DNA from: a virus
IMG/VR virus record: IMGVR_UViG_3300018049_000112
Coordinates: 1 to 27,330 of that record
Direction: 5' to 3' (one strand)
DNA: 27,330 nt
Part shown: positions 18,961 to 26,839 of the stretch, one piece after another
How the letters are laid out: every line of letters starts with the position of its first letter
Numbering within the stretch: position 1 is the first letter of the stretch
Translations under genes and position numbers: made by a program
The notes under the pieces: model-generated
What the model saw: only the letters and a program-made list of their open reading frames with translations
Told to the model about the DNA's origin: nothing
Databases searched by the model: none

Positions 18961-19607
18961 TACAGGCTGTTCTGAAGTTCCAGACCGAAGCTCAGAATCG
19001 CTGTCGATCCGATGATGCGCTCACCGTAGAGGACTGGAACCACTTCGCCCTGCTGAGTGTTGGCATTGGACTTGTCAAACGTGAATGACTTTCTCTGATC
19101 CTCGCGGCTGCGTCCGCCAGTGGCTCCACTGCCTGAAAAACCGCCTCCAATGCCGCCGGTGACATTTGTCATCTTCGGCGTTGGTGTGAGCAGGTCAGCG
19201 ACCCCGCCCAAAATCATTGCACCGCCAAGTAGACCAATCGCGGTGAAATTAGTCATGCCAAACAACCACGGAGCACCTGCTGCACCAATGGCCGGCACAA
19301 AGATTGAGAACGCAACTAAGGCAACACCAGCGATGATCCGTCCAACACCGCCGCGGCCTACAGGAATCGGGGCCAAGACAAAGCGCTTGCTTAGTGGCCA
19401 GTGCAGCTGCTCTTCAGTCAATCCATCTGGGTGCTCAGTAATTGCACGCCAGCGAATGCCGTTCTCTTCTGACTCAAGCAGATATTGACGCAATGCGGGA
19501 ATCTGAACGCAAAGCGCTCGGACGGCTTCAGCCGGGGTTTTGACCGCAAGCTTGAATTGCCGGCCAAACCGGCGCCCAGCTTCACCAAGCAAACGGATTG
19601 TCACCAT
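18960..19607 (-). CDS. I: Tail assembly protein I
   Basis: A 215-residue lambda gpI homologue, needed for tail-tip assembly. The N-terminal half is a ubiquitin-like domain (TIRLLGEAGRRFGRQFKLAV, TPAEAVRALCVQIPALRQYL). The centre has two hydrophobic Gly/Ala segments (about 88-110 IIAGVALVAFSIFVPAIGAA and 118-140). The C-terminus (RKSFTFDKSNANTQQGEVVP, then VLYGERIIGSTAILSFGLE) is characteristic: 'N-x-x-x-x-G-x-x-VP-x-x-YG-x-x-x-x-G-x-x-x-x-S'. It sits between K and J as in lambda. Confidence 0.87.
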   Translation of the reverse strand: MVTIRLLGEAGRRFGRQFKLAVKTPAEAVRALCVQIPALRQYLLESEENGIRWRAITEHPDGLTEEQLHWPLSKRFVLAPIPVGRGGVGRIIAGVALVAFSIFVPAIGAAGAPWLFGMTNFTAIGLLGGAMILGGVADLLTPTPKMTNVTGGIGGGFSGSGATGGRSREDQRKSFTFDKSNANTQQGEVVPVLYGERIIGSTAILSFGLELQNSL

Positions 19608-20329
19608 CAGCCTGCCCTCCGCACAACCATATAGGTATTGTCGCGGAAATAGCCGCTATAGGAAGTAAGGCCAGACAACCTGCCCACCAAATGTTGGTAA
19701 AGCTTGTTTGCTGCAGGATCTTCCACAACGGCAACATGGTTGCAAACGTGTTGGTTGCGGATTCTGAAGAGGATTACGTCACCACGAAGTAGATCAGCAC
19801 CTGGGGGCAGTTTGACAAAGCCTTCAGCGGCAAAGTTCTGCTCAAAGAACACGAAGCCAGGCTTTGACCATTCGCCCTCGTAGCGCCTGGGGTAATCGCC
19901 CATCTCGACACCTAGCTGCTGCTTGTACCAGTCCCGCACAGCGGAATAGCAGTCATAGACGCCGTAATTCCACTGACGACCGAGCAGACCTGCATCTTGT
20001 GACGGGTCAAGCCAAAAGGCTTCGCTACCGCCGCAGTTCCAAACTGCATAAGGCAGGTTCAATGCCTTGCAAGCTTTGACGTCAGCTGGGCTAAACCCGC
20101 TGTATTTGGCATGGCTATGCCAGCACGCCTTGGCATCGTCAAGGTAGTCAGCGGTCTCTTGAGCGCTGATAACGAACGTGTCGGGCTCGTCGCTGGTGTT
20201 CTGGCACTCCACTACCGATCCGTCCAGCAAAACAAAGCCGCATGTCTCTTTCGGGTATGCACGTTCTGCATAAGTCCGCATTGCGAGCCGCTGTTCAGCG
20301 GTAAGCGGGTTTTGCCATTGCGACAGCAT
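19607..20329 (-). CDS. K: Tail assembly protein K (JAMM plus NlpC/P60)
   Basis: A 240-residue protein from the ATG at 20329, which overlaps the stop of L (TAATG); an in-frame start at 20425 would overlap L by 97 bases. The N-terminal half is an MPN/JAMM metalloprotease-like domain: PKETCGFVL with the Glu and CWHSHAKYSGFSPADVKACK with H-x-H and S-x-x-D. The C-terminal half is NlpC/P60: NYGVYDCYSAVRDWYKQ with the nucleophile Cys, and HVCNHVAVVEDPAANKLYQH with the His. In lambda, gpK takes part in tail-tip assembly; whether both enzymes act on peptidoglycan is not established. Confidence 0.88.
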   Translation of the reverse strand: MLSQWQNPLTAEQRLAMRTYAERAYPKETCGFVLLDGSVVECQNTSDEPDTFVISAQETADYLDDAKACWHSHAKYSGFSPADVKACKALNLPYAVWNCGGSEAFWLDPSQDAGLLGRQWNYGVYDCYSAVRDWYKQQLGVEMGDYPRRYEGEWSKPGFVFFEQNFAAEGFVKLPPGADLLRGDVILFRIRNQHVCNHVAVVEDPAANKLYQHLVGRLSGLTSYSGYFRDNTYMVVRRAG

Positions 20330-21036
20330 TAGCCTTGAGAATCGACGAGGCCAGGAAATCCGCCAAACGGCAGACGCGAAGTAGAGCCAAAGCGCAGCTG
20401 GCAGCTTGTCAAACGCTTTCCGCAAACATCATCAGCAACGTCTGTAACTGAGTCATCGTTTGCGTCGAAATAATCAGAGCCGTCGTAATGGCAGCCAATA
20501 TCGCTCTTGTAAATCCATTGGCACTGCTCACGAAGCAAGCGGCGGCCAGGCAAACTGCGGCCCTCAAGATCAAAAGGAACAGCAAGCTGAAAAGTAACAG
20601 TGAGTTTGGTTTCGTTTGTTTTCTGCTCAACAACCCACTCGTCAGGGCCCCAAAAGGCGTTGGGGTCTGCGCCTGGGGTGCCGTCCAGATAGGTAGTAAG
20701 CGTGCGAATCCGGCTGACGCTCGCACCGACCAAATCGCTATAGGTGTTGGTCAATGCCGTAATTGCCAAACCAACGTTGGCAAAAACCAAAGTAGGCCGC
20801 TCAAGCTTGCCGCTGGTGTTTAGCTCAAACCCATTGGCCTGTAACGGAGTGGCCGTGTAAGTATTGCTGTCATAGGTGATGTCGTCACCATTGGTCTGCG
20901 ACCAGTTGCAAAAGCGATAGATCGACTGGTCAGTAGAACCGGCAGGCAAAAGCGTTGAGATGTCCAGAGTGAAGAGGTCAATAGCCTCTGGCATCTGGGT
21001 TTGAAATGTCTCTGCAACGGGCGGGGATTGTGTCAT
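20329..21036 (-). CDS. L: Minor tail protein L
   Basis: A 235-residue gpL homologue of the tail tip. The N-terminus reads LFTLDISTLLPAGSTDQSIY, then RFCNWSQTNGDDITYDSNTY. The C-terminal domain has four conserved cysteines (REQCQWIYKSDIGCHYDG, later DDVCGKRLTSCQLRFGS), the pattern that in lambda gpL is associated with an iron-sulfur cluster at the tail tip. Overlaps K and M by 1 and 4 bases. Confidence 0.87.
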   Translation of the reverse strand: MTQSPPVAETFQTQMPEAIDLFTLDISTLLPAGSTDQSIYRFCNWSQTNGDDITYDSNTYTATPLQANGFELNTSGKLERPTLVFANVGLAITALTNTYSDLVGASVSRIRTLTTYLDGTPGADPNAFWGPDEWVVEQKTNETKLTVTFQLAVPFDLEGRSLPGRRLLREQCQWIYKSDIGCHYDGSDYFDANDDSVTDVADDVCGKRLTSCQLRFGSTSRLPFGGFPGLVDSQG

Positions 21037-21557
21037 ACATACACCTGCCTTAACGCAAATGAGAGCCGAGCAATGACTGGGCTGATGTAATTAAACTGCC
21101 AGCCCTGTTCGAGAATATAATTTCTTGAGTTAAGGGTCAGCGTAACTTGCACGTCAGTCAAGTCGTCAATATCAACTGAGGTCAAGAGGCCAGTCGCCAA
21201 GTTGGCAGTGTAATTGGTAGGCCGTGTGTAGCCATCCAATGCAAGAGTCGAAATGTTTCTGTAGCCCAGGTCTAATTCGCCGTCTTCAAACTGTGCGTCA
21301 AACGTTTTTGTCGCATCAGGCGGCGTCCAAAGAAATGCCCGACCGGCTTGGCGGTAAAGATAAGACTCAATACCGTAGGCATCTTCTAAAGCCAATGGAC
21401 CAGTTGAACACTCCCAAACCTCACTTTGAGAATTGATGCCGTCAGTCAAAATTTGCGAGTAACCATCGCCAAACTGAACGCGCTGAGCCCTAACACCACG
21501 GCGGACGCTTGTCTCAAGCGCCACGTTCATATTGTTCAGGTTGATGTAGGCAGTCAT
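21033..21557 (-). CDS. M: Minor tail protein M
   Basis: A 174-residue homologue of lambda gpM (Phage_min_tail). The diagnostic SVRRGVRAQRVQFGDGYSQ segment near the start (about residues 17-35) and the RAFLWTPPDATKTF block (about 73-86) fit. It links the tape measure end to the tip complex. Stop and start overlap neighbours by 4 bases. Confidence 0.85.
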   Translation of the reverse strand: MTAYINLNNMNVALETSVRRGVRAQRVQFGDGYSQILTDGINSQSEVWECSTGPLALEDAYGIESYLYRQAGRAFLWTPPDATKTFDAQFEDGELDLGYRNISTLALDGYTRPTNYTANLATGLLTSVDIDDLTDVQVTLTLNSRNYILEQGWQFNYISPVIARLSFALRQVYV

Positions 21558-23866
21558 CGCAGAACGCCTCCGCTGCGCTGTTCATTGACCAGGGCCGACA
21601 TCACGATACCTTGCACCTGAGTAGCGATCTGCTTTTGCGCTGCAGCGCTTAGTTGCTCACCAGTGTTTTGCACACTGATGTTAATTGAATCAACCTTGAC
21701 GCTTCCGCCGCCGCTTGCCTCAACACCAAGGCGACCGCCAGGGCCACGTTTGAGCGGCATGATTGCCTCAGGCCCCGCCTCACCGGCAAGCCCAATGCCG
21801 CCCTTAGCGAACGGGAACACCATTGGTCGGTCAATAATCCCGCCCTTGGCAAACGGAACAATGCCGTTCTGCGCGAAGACGTTGCCTTTAGCACTTGCAA
21901 CGTCAGGGAACAGTGCGCCAACCAATGGCTTGATGATTGCCTGACGAATAGCGATTCGGGTGATGTCCTGAATGATGCTGTTGGCAAGATCCCGGAAGTT
22001 CATCTTGCCAGTCATGACAAACTCGGTCAGCGCGTCCTCCATGCCTTTAAAGGCATTGATCACGGCGTCAGCAGCTTGGCCGCCAAAGTCGGCCAGACTT
22101 TCTTTGTATTCGTCGATTTTGTCTTGGAATGATTCTTTGAAATTCTTGCCCTGTTCTTGGGTTGCGGTTACCAGCTCTTTGATTTTGGCGATCTGGGTTT
22201 CAGTCAGTCCCGGCAGCCGTTTAAGAATCGCCTCAACCTGATGCTTGATCTCAAGCTGCTTAGCCTCTTCGCCGGTGATAATCCCAGCCTTTAGCTTCAA
22301 TTCCTCAACCGTGCGGTTGTAATTTTCCTGCAGCTCTTCTCTCTTTAGAAAATCTTGGGCAATGGCTTGGCCAATGCGCTCCGCGTAATCAAGCTGGGTC
22401 AGCAGCAGATTGTTAGCCAGCTCAGCCTCGGCCAGCTCACGCGCCCGAACGCCCATCTTCTGCTGGTCCAAATCAGCAAGAGCGGCCGCATAGCGTGTTT
22501 CAGCTATGAGCAACTCATTGCCGGTCTGCTTAGCAGCAAGCAGCTTTAAGCCAGCATCCAGCTGGAACTGGGTGATTTCTTTGATCTTCTGTGCGTCGCC
22601 GCCGCCACGATCTGGCCTTGGCCTTAGCCGTGCAGCTTCCTCTCTTGCTCTAACGCCAGCAATGATTTCAGGCGTTAGCTCAGGTCCCATTGGCCTGACC
22701 AATGATTGCTGCTGACCTCTTGGCCTATCACCGATTGCCGGGACGCCACCGGCCGACTGGCCAATCAGCGCAAAAACCGTGTTCCAATCGGTGGACTTGA
22801 CAATATCGCTCAAGAATTTGACCGTGTTGGTCAACATCTTGACGCCTTCAATAATTGCAGGCAGGGCCACATCAGCCGCGGCAATCTTCAAATCCTCAAC
22901 GGCATTCTGAAGGTTTTTAAATTGCTGTTCCGGCCCCTTTAATGCCTCCTCAAGTCGATCAGCTCCATCACGCTCAATGGATTTCAGAGCAGCGATCACA
23001 ATGTCGCTGGTGATCTTGCCCTCTTTGGCCAGGTCTCGAATCTGACCAACGCCGACGCCCATTTCCTTGGCGATGGCCTGAACAACGGCAGGTGTCTGCT
23101 CAAAAACGCTATTCAGTTCTTCACCGCGCAGCACCCCGGTGCCCAAGCCTTGGCTCAACTGCAGAAACGCTGCGCTGGCCTCTTGCGCTGTAGTACCACT
23201 CAGCTTGGCTGCAGTATTGAAGCCATTGAAAACGCTTTTGATTTCAGACAGCGAAAGACCAATCGGACGCAAACGTGCGTAGATCTGAGCAAACTGCTGA
23301 TTTGCTTCGGTCTGACTCAAGCCGAATTTCTGAGCCGCAGCAGTTGCCGCAAATTGAACTTGGGTAAACGAGTCAAAGCCCAGGCTCAAGCTGCGCAGCC
23401 GGCGCTCTGATTCCGTAAAAGAAACGCCAGCGTCGGTGATTGCCTTGGTTAATATGCCAACGCCCGCCGCTGCTGCCGCAAAAGCAGCAATCCGGCCGCG
23501 CATAGCGTCAATCCGGCCAAACAGGCCGCCACCAACTCCGCCGCTTGAATCTGATCCCCGCGTTGCATTTCGCAGCTTGATTTGCAGCTGATCAATTTCA
23601 CGGCCCAGGCGCTTGTAGGCGTTGCTGTTGAGATCAACTCGGTCCCGAAGAGTTGTCAGCGCAGCAATGTGCTGCCGTATCCCGGCCGTAGTGTTTCCAG
23701 CTTCCCGCGCCATGCGGTTGATCTGGATATTCATTTGGCCCAACTGGGCCTTGTTTAGTTTCGCAGTGGTCTCTAAACCTTTCAGATTGCGGTTGAACGC
23801 GCTGATCTGATTGGCGCCATCAACGTTGACTTTTAAGCGGAAATCAGCGTCGCGGTTCAAAGTCAT
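21554..23866 (-). CDS. H: Tail length tape measure protein
   Basis: A 770-residue protein, longest of the tail genes apart from J and the fibre. The N-terminal third is helical (KGLETTAKLNKAQLGQMNIQ, RLGREIDQLQIKLRNA), then a tape-measure N-domain with FVQFAATAAAQKFGLSQTEA-like content and GTTAQEASAAFLQLSQGLGT, VLRGEELNSVFEQTPAVVQA. The middle is a coiled coil (EELQENYNRTVEELKLKAGI). The C-terminal segment DLANSIIQDITRIAIRQAII and AKGGIGLAGEAGPEAIMPL is the common end of lambda-type tape measures. Length should fix tail length at roughly 0.15 nm per residue, i.e. near 115 nm, if the usual rule holds. Confidence 0.92.
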   Translation of the reverse strand: MTLNRDADFRLKVNVDGANQISAFNRNLKGLETTAKLNKAQLGQMNIQINRMAREAGNTTAGIRQHIAALTTLRDRVDLNSNAYKRLGREIDQLQIKLRNATRGSDSSGGVGGGLFGRIDAMRGRIAAFAAAAAGVGILTKAITDAGVSFTESERRLRSLSLGFDSFTQVQFAATAAAQKFGLSQTEANQQFAQIYARLRPIGLSLSEIKSVFNGFNTAAKLSGTTAQEASAAFLQLSQGLGTGVLRGEELNSVFEQTPAVVQAIAKEMGVGVGQIRDLAKEGKITSDIVIAALKSIERDGADRLEEALKGPEQQFKNLQNAVEDLKIAAADVALPAIIEGVKMLTNTVKFLSDIVKSTDWNTVFALIGQSAGGVPAIGDRPRGQQQSLVRPMGPELTPEIIAGVRAREEAARLRPRPDRGGGDAQKIKEITQFQLDAGLKLLAAKQTGNELLIAETRYAAALADLDQQKMGVRARELAEAELANNLLLTQLDYAERIGQAIAQDFLKREELQENYNRTVEELKLKAGIITGEEAKQLEIKHQVEAILKRLPGLTETQIAKIKELVTATQEQGKNFKESFQDKIDEYKESLADFGGQAADAVINAFKGMEDALTEFVMTGKMNFRDLANSIIQDITRIAIRQAIIKPLVGALFPDVASAKGNVFAQNGIVPFAKGGIIDRPMVFPFAKGGIGLAGEAGPEAIMPLKRGPGGRLGVEASGGGSVKVDSINISVQNTGEQLSAAAQKQIATQVQGIVMSALVNEQRSGGVLR

Positions 23867-23868
23867 GG

Positions 23869-24536
23869 CTAGCTGGTTTTGTTGAGCTTGCTCATCGCTG
23901 CCGCTTCCATGACCTGCAGGCCCTCCAGTAGCTCGCGCGGCTGTTCTACTGAATACAGCTTAAACAGCCATTCGGCCGCTGTATAGTCCAAACCCGTCAA
24001 TCCACCCGTGCTTGTGCGCCATTGCGTCTGGAGCCGCAAGAACATTTGCACGATGTCCCAGTTGCTCTCCCAAACCTGAAAGTTTTCTTCGGGTGGGGGT
24101 GGCAAGTCTGGGGTCTCAATACCCATGGCCGCGGCATCGTCGGCGACCTCATCAATGACGCCGCCGGTTGCCCAATGCTCTGCGGCCTCGGCTAGTTTTT
24201 TCGCTTGGCTCCGTTCAGGCTGTCGAAATATGCCATCACGATGGCGCCAGCCAGCATCGGCACCTCAAGCAGCTCGGCCATGCTCTTCTGACTAAAGGGC
24301 ACCTCTTTGCCCTCGTCGTCAGTGACGCCAGACCAGCCCACCAGCACCTCAGAGGCCACCTCTAAGGCGCTCAAATCATCATTGCCGATGCCGTCGGTGA
24401 TCTCTTGGATGCGAGTTTGAGACAAATGCTTAAATTCGCAGTCAAAAGTCTGGCGCTCATGCCGGCCGCCATCGACGGGAACGTCGAAATTGACGGGCCA
24501 GGAATAAGAGCCAGACCGTTTTAATACAAACGCCAA
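23869..24536 (-). CDS. GT: Tail assembly chaperone G-T, product of -1 frameshift
   Basis: A 222-residue fusion made when ribosomes slip back one base at A AAA AAC (24195-24201) just before the G stop. The second part continues LAEAAEHWATGGVIDEVADD and then DUF1799: DLPPPPEENFQVWESNWDIV, GLTGLDYTAAEWLFKLYSVE, GLQVMEAAAMSKLNK. In lambda the same slip makes gpGT, which loads tail-tube subunits onto the tape measure. An ATG at 24126 could start the DUF1799 part alone, but the frame is open and in phase back to the slip site, so fusion is the expected form. Confidence 0.85.
24192..24536 (-). CDS. G: Tail assembly chaperone G
   Basis: A 114-residue protein ending at TAG directly after the slip site. 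It has the usual alternation of a beta-start (FVLKRSGSYSWPVNFDVPVD), an acidic-aromatic centre (ERQTFDCEFKHLSQTRIQEI), WSGVTDDEGKEVPFSQ and a final helix (LAGAIVMAYFDSLNG). It lies between tail tube and tape measure, where lambda G lies. Non-shifted product should be the majority. Confidence 0.83.
   Translation of the reverse strand: MAFVLKRSGSYSWPVNFDVPVDGGRHERQTFDCEFKHLSQTRIQEITDGIGNDDLSALEVASEVLVGWSGVTDDEGKEVPFSQKSMAELLEVPMLAGAIVMAYFDSLNGAKRKN
24195..24201 (-). promoter_or_regulatory. Programmed -1 frameshift site A AAA AAC
   Basis: Minus-strand reading in the G frame is CGA AAA AAC TAG. The heptamer A AAA AAC permits both tRNAs to re-pair one base back. After the slip the next codon is CTA and the frame stays open for 109 codons, to 23869. 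Placement directly before the stop of G and after the tail tube gene is the lambda arrangement. Confidence 0.85.
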
Positions 24537-24539
24537 GGT

Positions 24540-25478
24540 TTAGCTGTAGGCGAGACTTAGCTCATCATTGCCTGAACTGGTCGGAACCGCAATAAACGGC
24601 ATGGTCAGCATCTGAATCCCATCGCTGTCGCTATAGGTCAAATTGCCAAGGTCGCTCTGCGCGGTGGTCATCGTGACGATGTTGCCGCCAGTGCTGCCGT
24701 GCTGCCAAGTGATGGACCCAGTGCTGCTGCCAGTAGCAACAGCAAAAAAGTCTTTGTCGGCAATGGTCGGCGCTTCAACCACAACGTTGCCGCTAGGGGC
24801 TCGGTTGGTGATCAGGATCTCCTTAGAGCCGCCAACCAGCTCCCGATAAATCACGTCATTTGCGACGTTGAAGCTATAGGACTGCATCACGCCGCTAAAC
24901 CCGAAGGCTGAAAAGCTGCTGGTGTTGCCCTGCTTAAAGATCAGCGGAGTCGCTTGATTGGCATAGGTCGGGGTGGGCAGGGTCTGATCGGTCGGAGCCG
25001 AATAGATGCCCGTGAGGGTGAAAGCAATCACCGGAATGCCGCCAACCTCGCCTGACAGCTCAAAGCTGCCGCGGCAACCTGTCAGGGTGTGGCGAATGCC
25101 ATCTTGGTGGTAGTGAATCGTGCTGCTTTCAAAGCTGCTAGAGACTGGCGCATAGGTGACGCTGGTGCTGGCCACCACGGTTTCGCTAAGGCCGCAGCTG
25201 CGGAGCAGCGGGCCATAAGCCGGGGCAGTGCCTGCAGTGCCGGAGCCGGCCAGCTCAACCTCAAACGAAACCTCGACGCGGGTCTGGGCCAACAGCTGAT
25301 CGGCTTGGCCCATATAAGGGCGCACCAAGTCACGGTTCACCGTGTCGGCAACCAGTGGCTGGATGTCAAGATTGCGCACCAAAATTGCGTTACTGGCGCC
25401 AGTCGGAGAGCTGTCAGTGCCGTACGTTGTCTCCAGCTTCGCCAAAATCAGGCGCCGGCGGGTCAATACTGATGCCAT
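24540..25478 (-). CDS. Major tail tube protein (V-like)
   Basis: A 312-residue beta-rich protein. The start MASVLTRRRLILAKLETTYG and TDSSPTGASNAILVRN is typical of tube proteins ('A-x-L-E-x-T-Y-G-T-x-x-x-P'), followed by EVSFEVELAGSGTAGTAPAY and YGPLLRSCGLSE, then a C-terminal region with GIPVIAFTLTGIY and DLGNLTYSDSDGI. Size and position between tail terminator and G/GT agree. It should polymerise as hexameric rings around the tape measure. Confidence 0.85.
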   Translation of the reverse strand: MASVLTRRRLILAKLETTYGTDSSPTGASNAILVRNLDIQPLVADTVNRDLVRPYMGQADQLLAQTRVEVSFEVELAGSGTAGTAPAYGPLLRSCGLSETVVASTSVTYAPVSSSFESSTIHYHQDGIRHTLTGCRGSFELSGEVGGIPVIAFTLTGIYSAPTDQTLPTPTYANQATPLIFKQGNTSSFSAFGFSGVMQSYSFNVANDVIYRELVGGSKEILITNRAPSGNVVVEAPTIADKDFFAVATGSSTGSITWQHGSTGGNIVTMTTAQSDLGNLTYSDSDGIQMLTMPFIAVPTSSGNDELSLAYS

Positions 25479-25596
25479 CGTTGGCTACCTCTGGTTGGGG
25501 TTGAGGGGCCGGCTGTGTCCGCTCGACGAGCTTTCGCTTGCCGGTTTTTTGATCCAGGAGGTAACTGCCTCCCAAACCTTGGTTTTCATCAATCAT
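25414..25596 (-). CDS. Small protein upstream of the tail tube
   Basis: A 60-residue protein from the ATG at 25596; the frame is open to 25659 but that part shadows the neighbour. The motif GGSYLLDQKTGKRKLVERT followed by a P/Q-rich linker is seen in small phage proteins next to the tube gene ('GGSY-x-x-D-x-x-TG-x-x-x-x-V-x-x-T'). Its last 21 codons overlap the tail tube start, unusually long for this genome, so the C-terminus may be poorly constrained. Function unknown. Confidence 0.55.
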   Translation of the reverse strand: MIDENQGLGGSYLLDQKTGKRKLVERTQPAPQPQPEVANDGISIDPPAPDFGEAGDNVRH

Positions 25597-25604
25597 CGTA
25601 GCTA

Positions 25605-26033
25605 CTACCCAGTGGTGAGATCTGCAAGGGCCGTGCGATAACGCACAAGGTAATCGCAACTAATGACCCCGGCAGGTTGGTCGGCTTCGACTAGATCAAA
25701 GCTAACCCCAACAGGCTGCACGTCGAATGCATATCCGGACAGGGTTAGATCGGTCATCATTTTGCTGTGCAAGCTTTCAACAGTTGCATCCGCTTGCTGA
25801 TCGGGCACAGCCCCGCGCACAATTACGCTGACGCGAACAGTCAAATTCCAGTCAAGTTTGGGAAGGCTTATGTTCTGCTCAGCGCTGTCGCTAATCGGCT
25901 CAATAACAAGCGCCGGTGATTCGCCCCGCGTTAGTGGTTCCACCCGGCTGCGGTAGATACGCGTGCTGACCCCAGTGGTCCCTGTTAATGCGGTTGCAAT
26001 TTGAGCAAGTATGTTCTCTCTGCGCGTCGTCAT
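25605..26033 (-). CDS. Tail terminator protein (U-like)
   Basis: A 142-residue protein; the ATG at 26033 overlaps the upstream TGA, three codons inside an alternative start. MTTRRENILAQIATALTGTTGVSTR, shown by its pieces TTRRENILAQIATAL and TGVSTRIYRSR, then ESPALVIEPI and LDWNLTVRVSVIVRG, then LHSKMMTDLTLSG, matches the alpha/beta fold of tail terminators ('R-x-x-I-x-x-x-I-x-x-x-L', beta hairpin, late helix). It caps the tube and joins the head. Position upstream of the tube gene agrees. Confidence 0.75.
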   Translation of the reverse strand: MTTRRENILAQIATALTGTTGVSTRIYRSRVEPLTRGESPALVIEPISDSAEQNISLPKLDWNLTVRVSVIVRGAVPDQQADATVESLHSKMMTDLTLSGYAFDVQPVGVSFDLVEADQPAGVISCDYLVRYRTALADLTTG

Positions 26034-26353
26034 CAGAAGCACATCACACTGATGTCAACGGTAACGTCAGAGCTGATGCTGGTCACCGTAGAGCGGACAT
26101 AACGAACAGCGCGGCCAGCATAAAAATGACCATCAATGCCGGACTGTGTGTGCGCTTTTTCAACGTCAAGGTTGAACCAATTGGTTCCATCCAATGACCC
26201 TTGGTCTTCAATCGTGACGTTGCCGGTGACCTTGTGAACAAAAGTCAGATGCGCACCATGCACGGCGATGGCCTCGGTTGAACCCAGGGCGGTCAGTTGC
26301 GCAAAGTGATAGATGTTGTGATCGAGGTTTGCAGGCAGGCCCTGAATGCTCAT
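26033..26353 (-). CDS. Small beta-rich head-tail region protein
   Basis: A 106-residue protein between the FII-like and U-like genes, the slot of Z in lambda, but much shorter than Z. The fold looks like a beta sandwich: AIAVHGAHLTFVHKVTGNVT, then EDQGSLDGTNWFNLDVEKAH and GRAVRYVRSTVTSISSDVTV. The 'SLDGTNW-x-x-L ... R-x-VR-x-x-V' pattern recurs in small phage virion proteins of the discoidin-like or decoration type. Could be a neck or decoration protein. Overlaps both neighbours (ATGA). Confidence 0.6.
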   Translation of the reverse strand: MSIQGLPANLDHNIYHFAQLTALGSTEAIAVHGAHLTFVHKVTGNVTIEDQGSLDGTNWFNLDVEKAHTQSGIDGHFYAGRAVRYVRSTVTSISSDVTVDISVMCF

Positions 26354-26628
26354 GACAGTTGCAGTGCAATTTCAACAAACAATCCGTCATCGATCAGGCG
26401 CGCTTCCCTAACTGTGTAGGCGCTGCCGTTGACGGTCATACTGTCACCGTGAACCAAACTGCCAAAATCAGCCGCCTTGGCGGTCAATGTGTAGTCAGTG
26501 CTCAGCACCATGTCGCCAGCGATGACTTGGCCAGGCATATCAAGAATGCCTTTGCCAGTCACGCTGCCGGCGACACAATCAACGCCAAAATCAGCCAAAT
26601 AGCTGTCGGGCAGATCAGTCAGCGCCAT
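26350..26628 (-). CDS. Head-tail joining protein (FII-like)
   Basis: A 92-residue protein. DFGVDCVAGSVTGKGILDMP, then TLTAKAADFGSLVHGDSMTV and NGSAYTVREARLIDDGLFVE are the pattern of lambda gpFII and the Gifsy-2 FII-type head-tail joining family ('DFG-x-x-V-x-x-x-x-x-x-x-x-I-x-D', 'L-x-x-GD-x-V-x-x-x-G-x-x-YTVR'). It seats on the portal/connector and offers the tail docking surface. Confidence 0.78.
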   Translation of the reverse strand: MALTDLPDSYLADFGVDCVAGSVTGKGILDMPGQVIAGDMVLSTDYTLTAKAADFGSLVHGDSMTVNGSAYTVREARLIDDGLFVEIALQLS

Positions 26629-26800
26629 TGGTTTTGGGCTTGCGGGGTGCTGCCTTTGGTTTGGGTTGCTCAGCGGGTGCGTCTACAGCGCGACCCATCC
26701 GAAGCAGTTGGCCGGCAACCTTGGTATCAAGGTCATAGACCTTGCCCTCTTCAAGGTGTTGCTGCTGGGCGCAGCAGGTACGAACAATCAAAACGCGCAT
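26615..26800 (-). CDS. Small protein downstream of capsid
   Basis: A 61-residue protein: MRVLIVRTCCAQQQHLEEGK, then VYDLDTKVAGQLLRMGRAVD and a Pro/Lys-rich tail (PKPKAAPRKPKTN). 'LEEGKVYDL-x-x-x-x-A-x-x-LL-x-x-G-x-A' is a widespread small head-module pattern, often just after the capsid gene. Starts 9 bases after a terminator-like hairpin; see the hairpin entry for its odd Shine-Dalgarno. Confidence 0.65.
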   Translation of the reverse strand: MRVLIVRTCCAQQQHLEEGKVYDLDTKVAGQLLRMGRAVDAPAEQPKPKAAPRKPKTNGAD

Positions 26801-26829
26801 AAGAAAAAGGGGGCCGGTTGCCCGGCCCC
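26801..26829 (-). terminator. Rho-independent terminator-like hairpin after capsid gene
   Basis: An 8-bp stem, GGGGCCGG (26810-26817) with CCGGCCCC (26822-26829), a 4-base loop, followed on the minus strand by CTTTTTCTT. It should end part of the capsid transcript and let the rest read into the tail genes, a common way to make capsid mRNA more abundant. Confidence 0.75.
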
Positions 26830-26830
26830 G

Positions 26831-26837
26831 CCTCCTT
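26831..26837 (-). promoter_or_regulatory. Shine-Dalgarno AAGGAGG separated from its start by the hairpin
   Basis: AAGGAGG reads on the minus strand just after the capsid stop. The only following start is ATG at 26800, 30 bases away, too far for direct use. Folding the 20-base hairpin would leave 10 unpaired bases between them (C plus CTTTTTCTT), an ordinary spacing. It could also be a remnant with no role. Confidence 0.4.
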
Positions 26838-26839
26838 TA

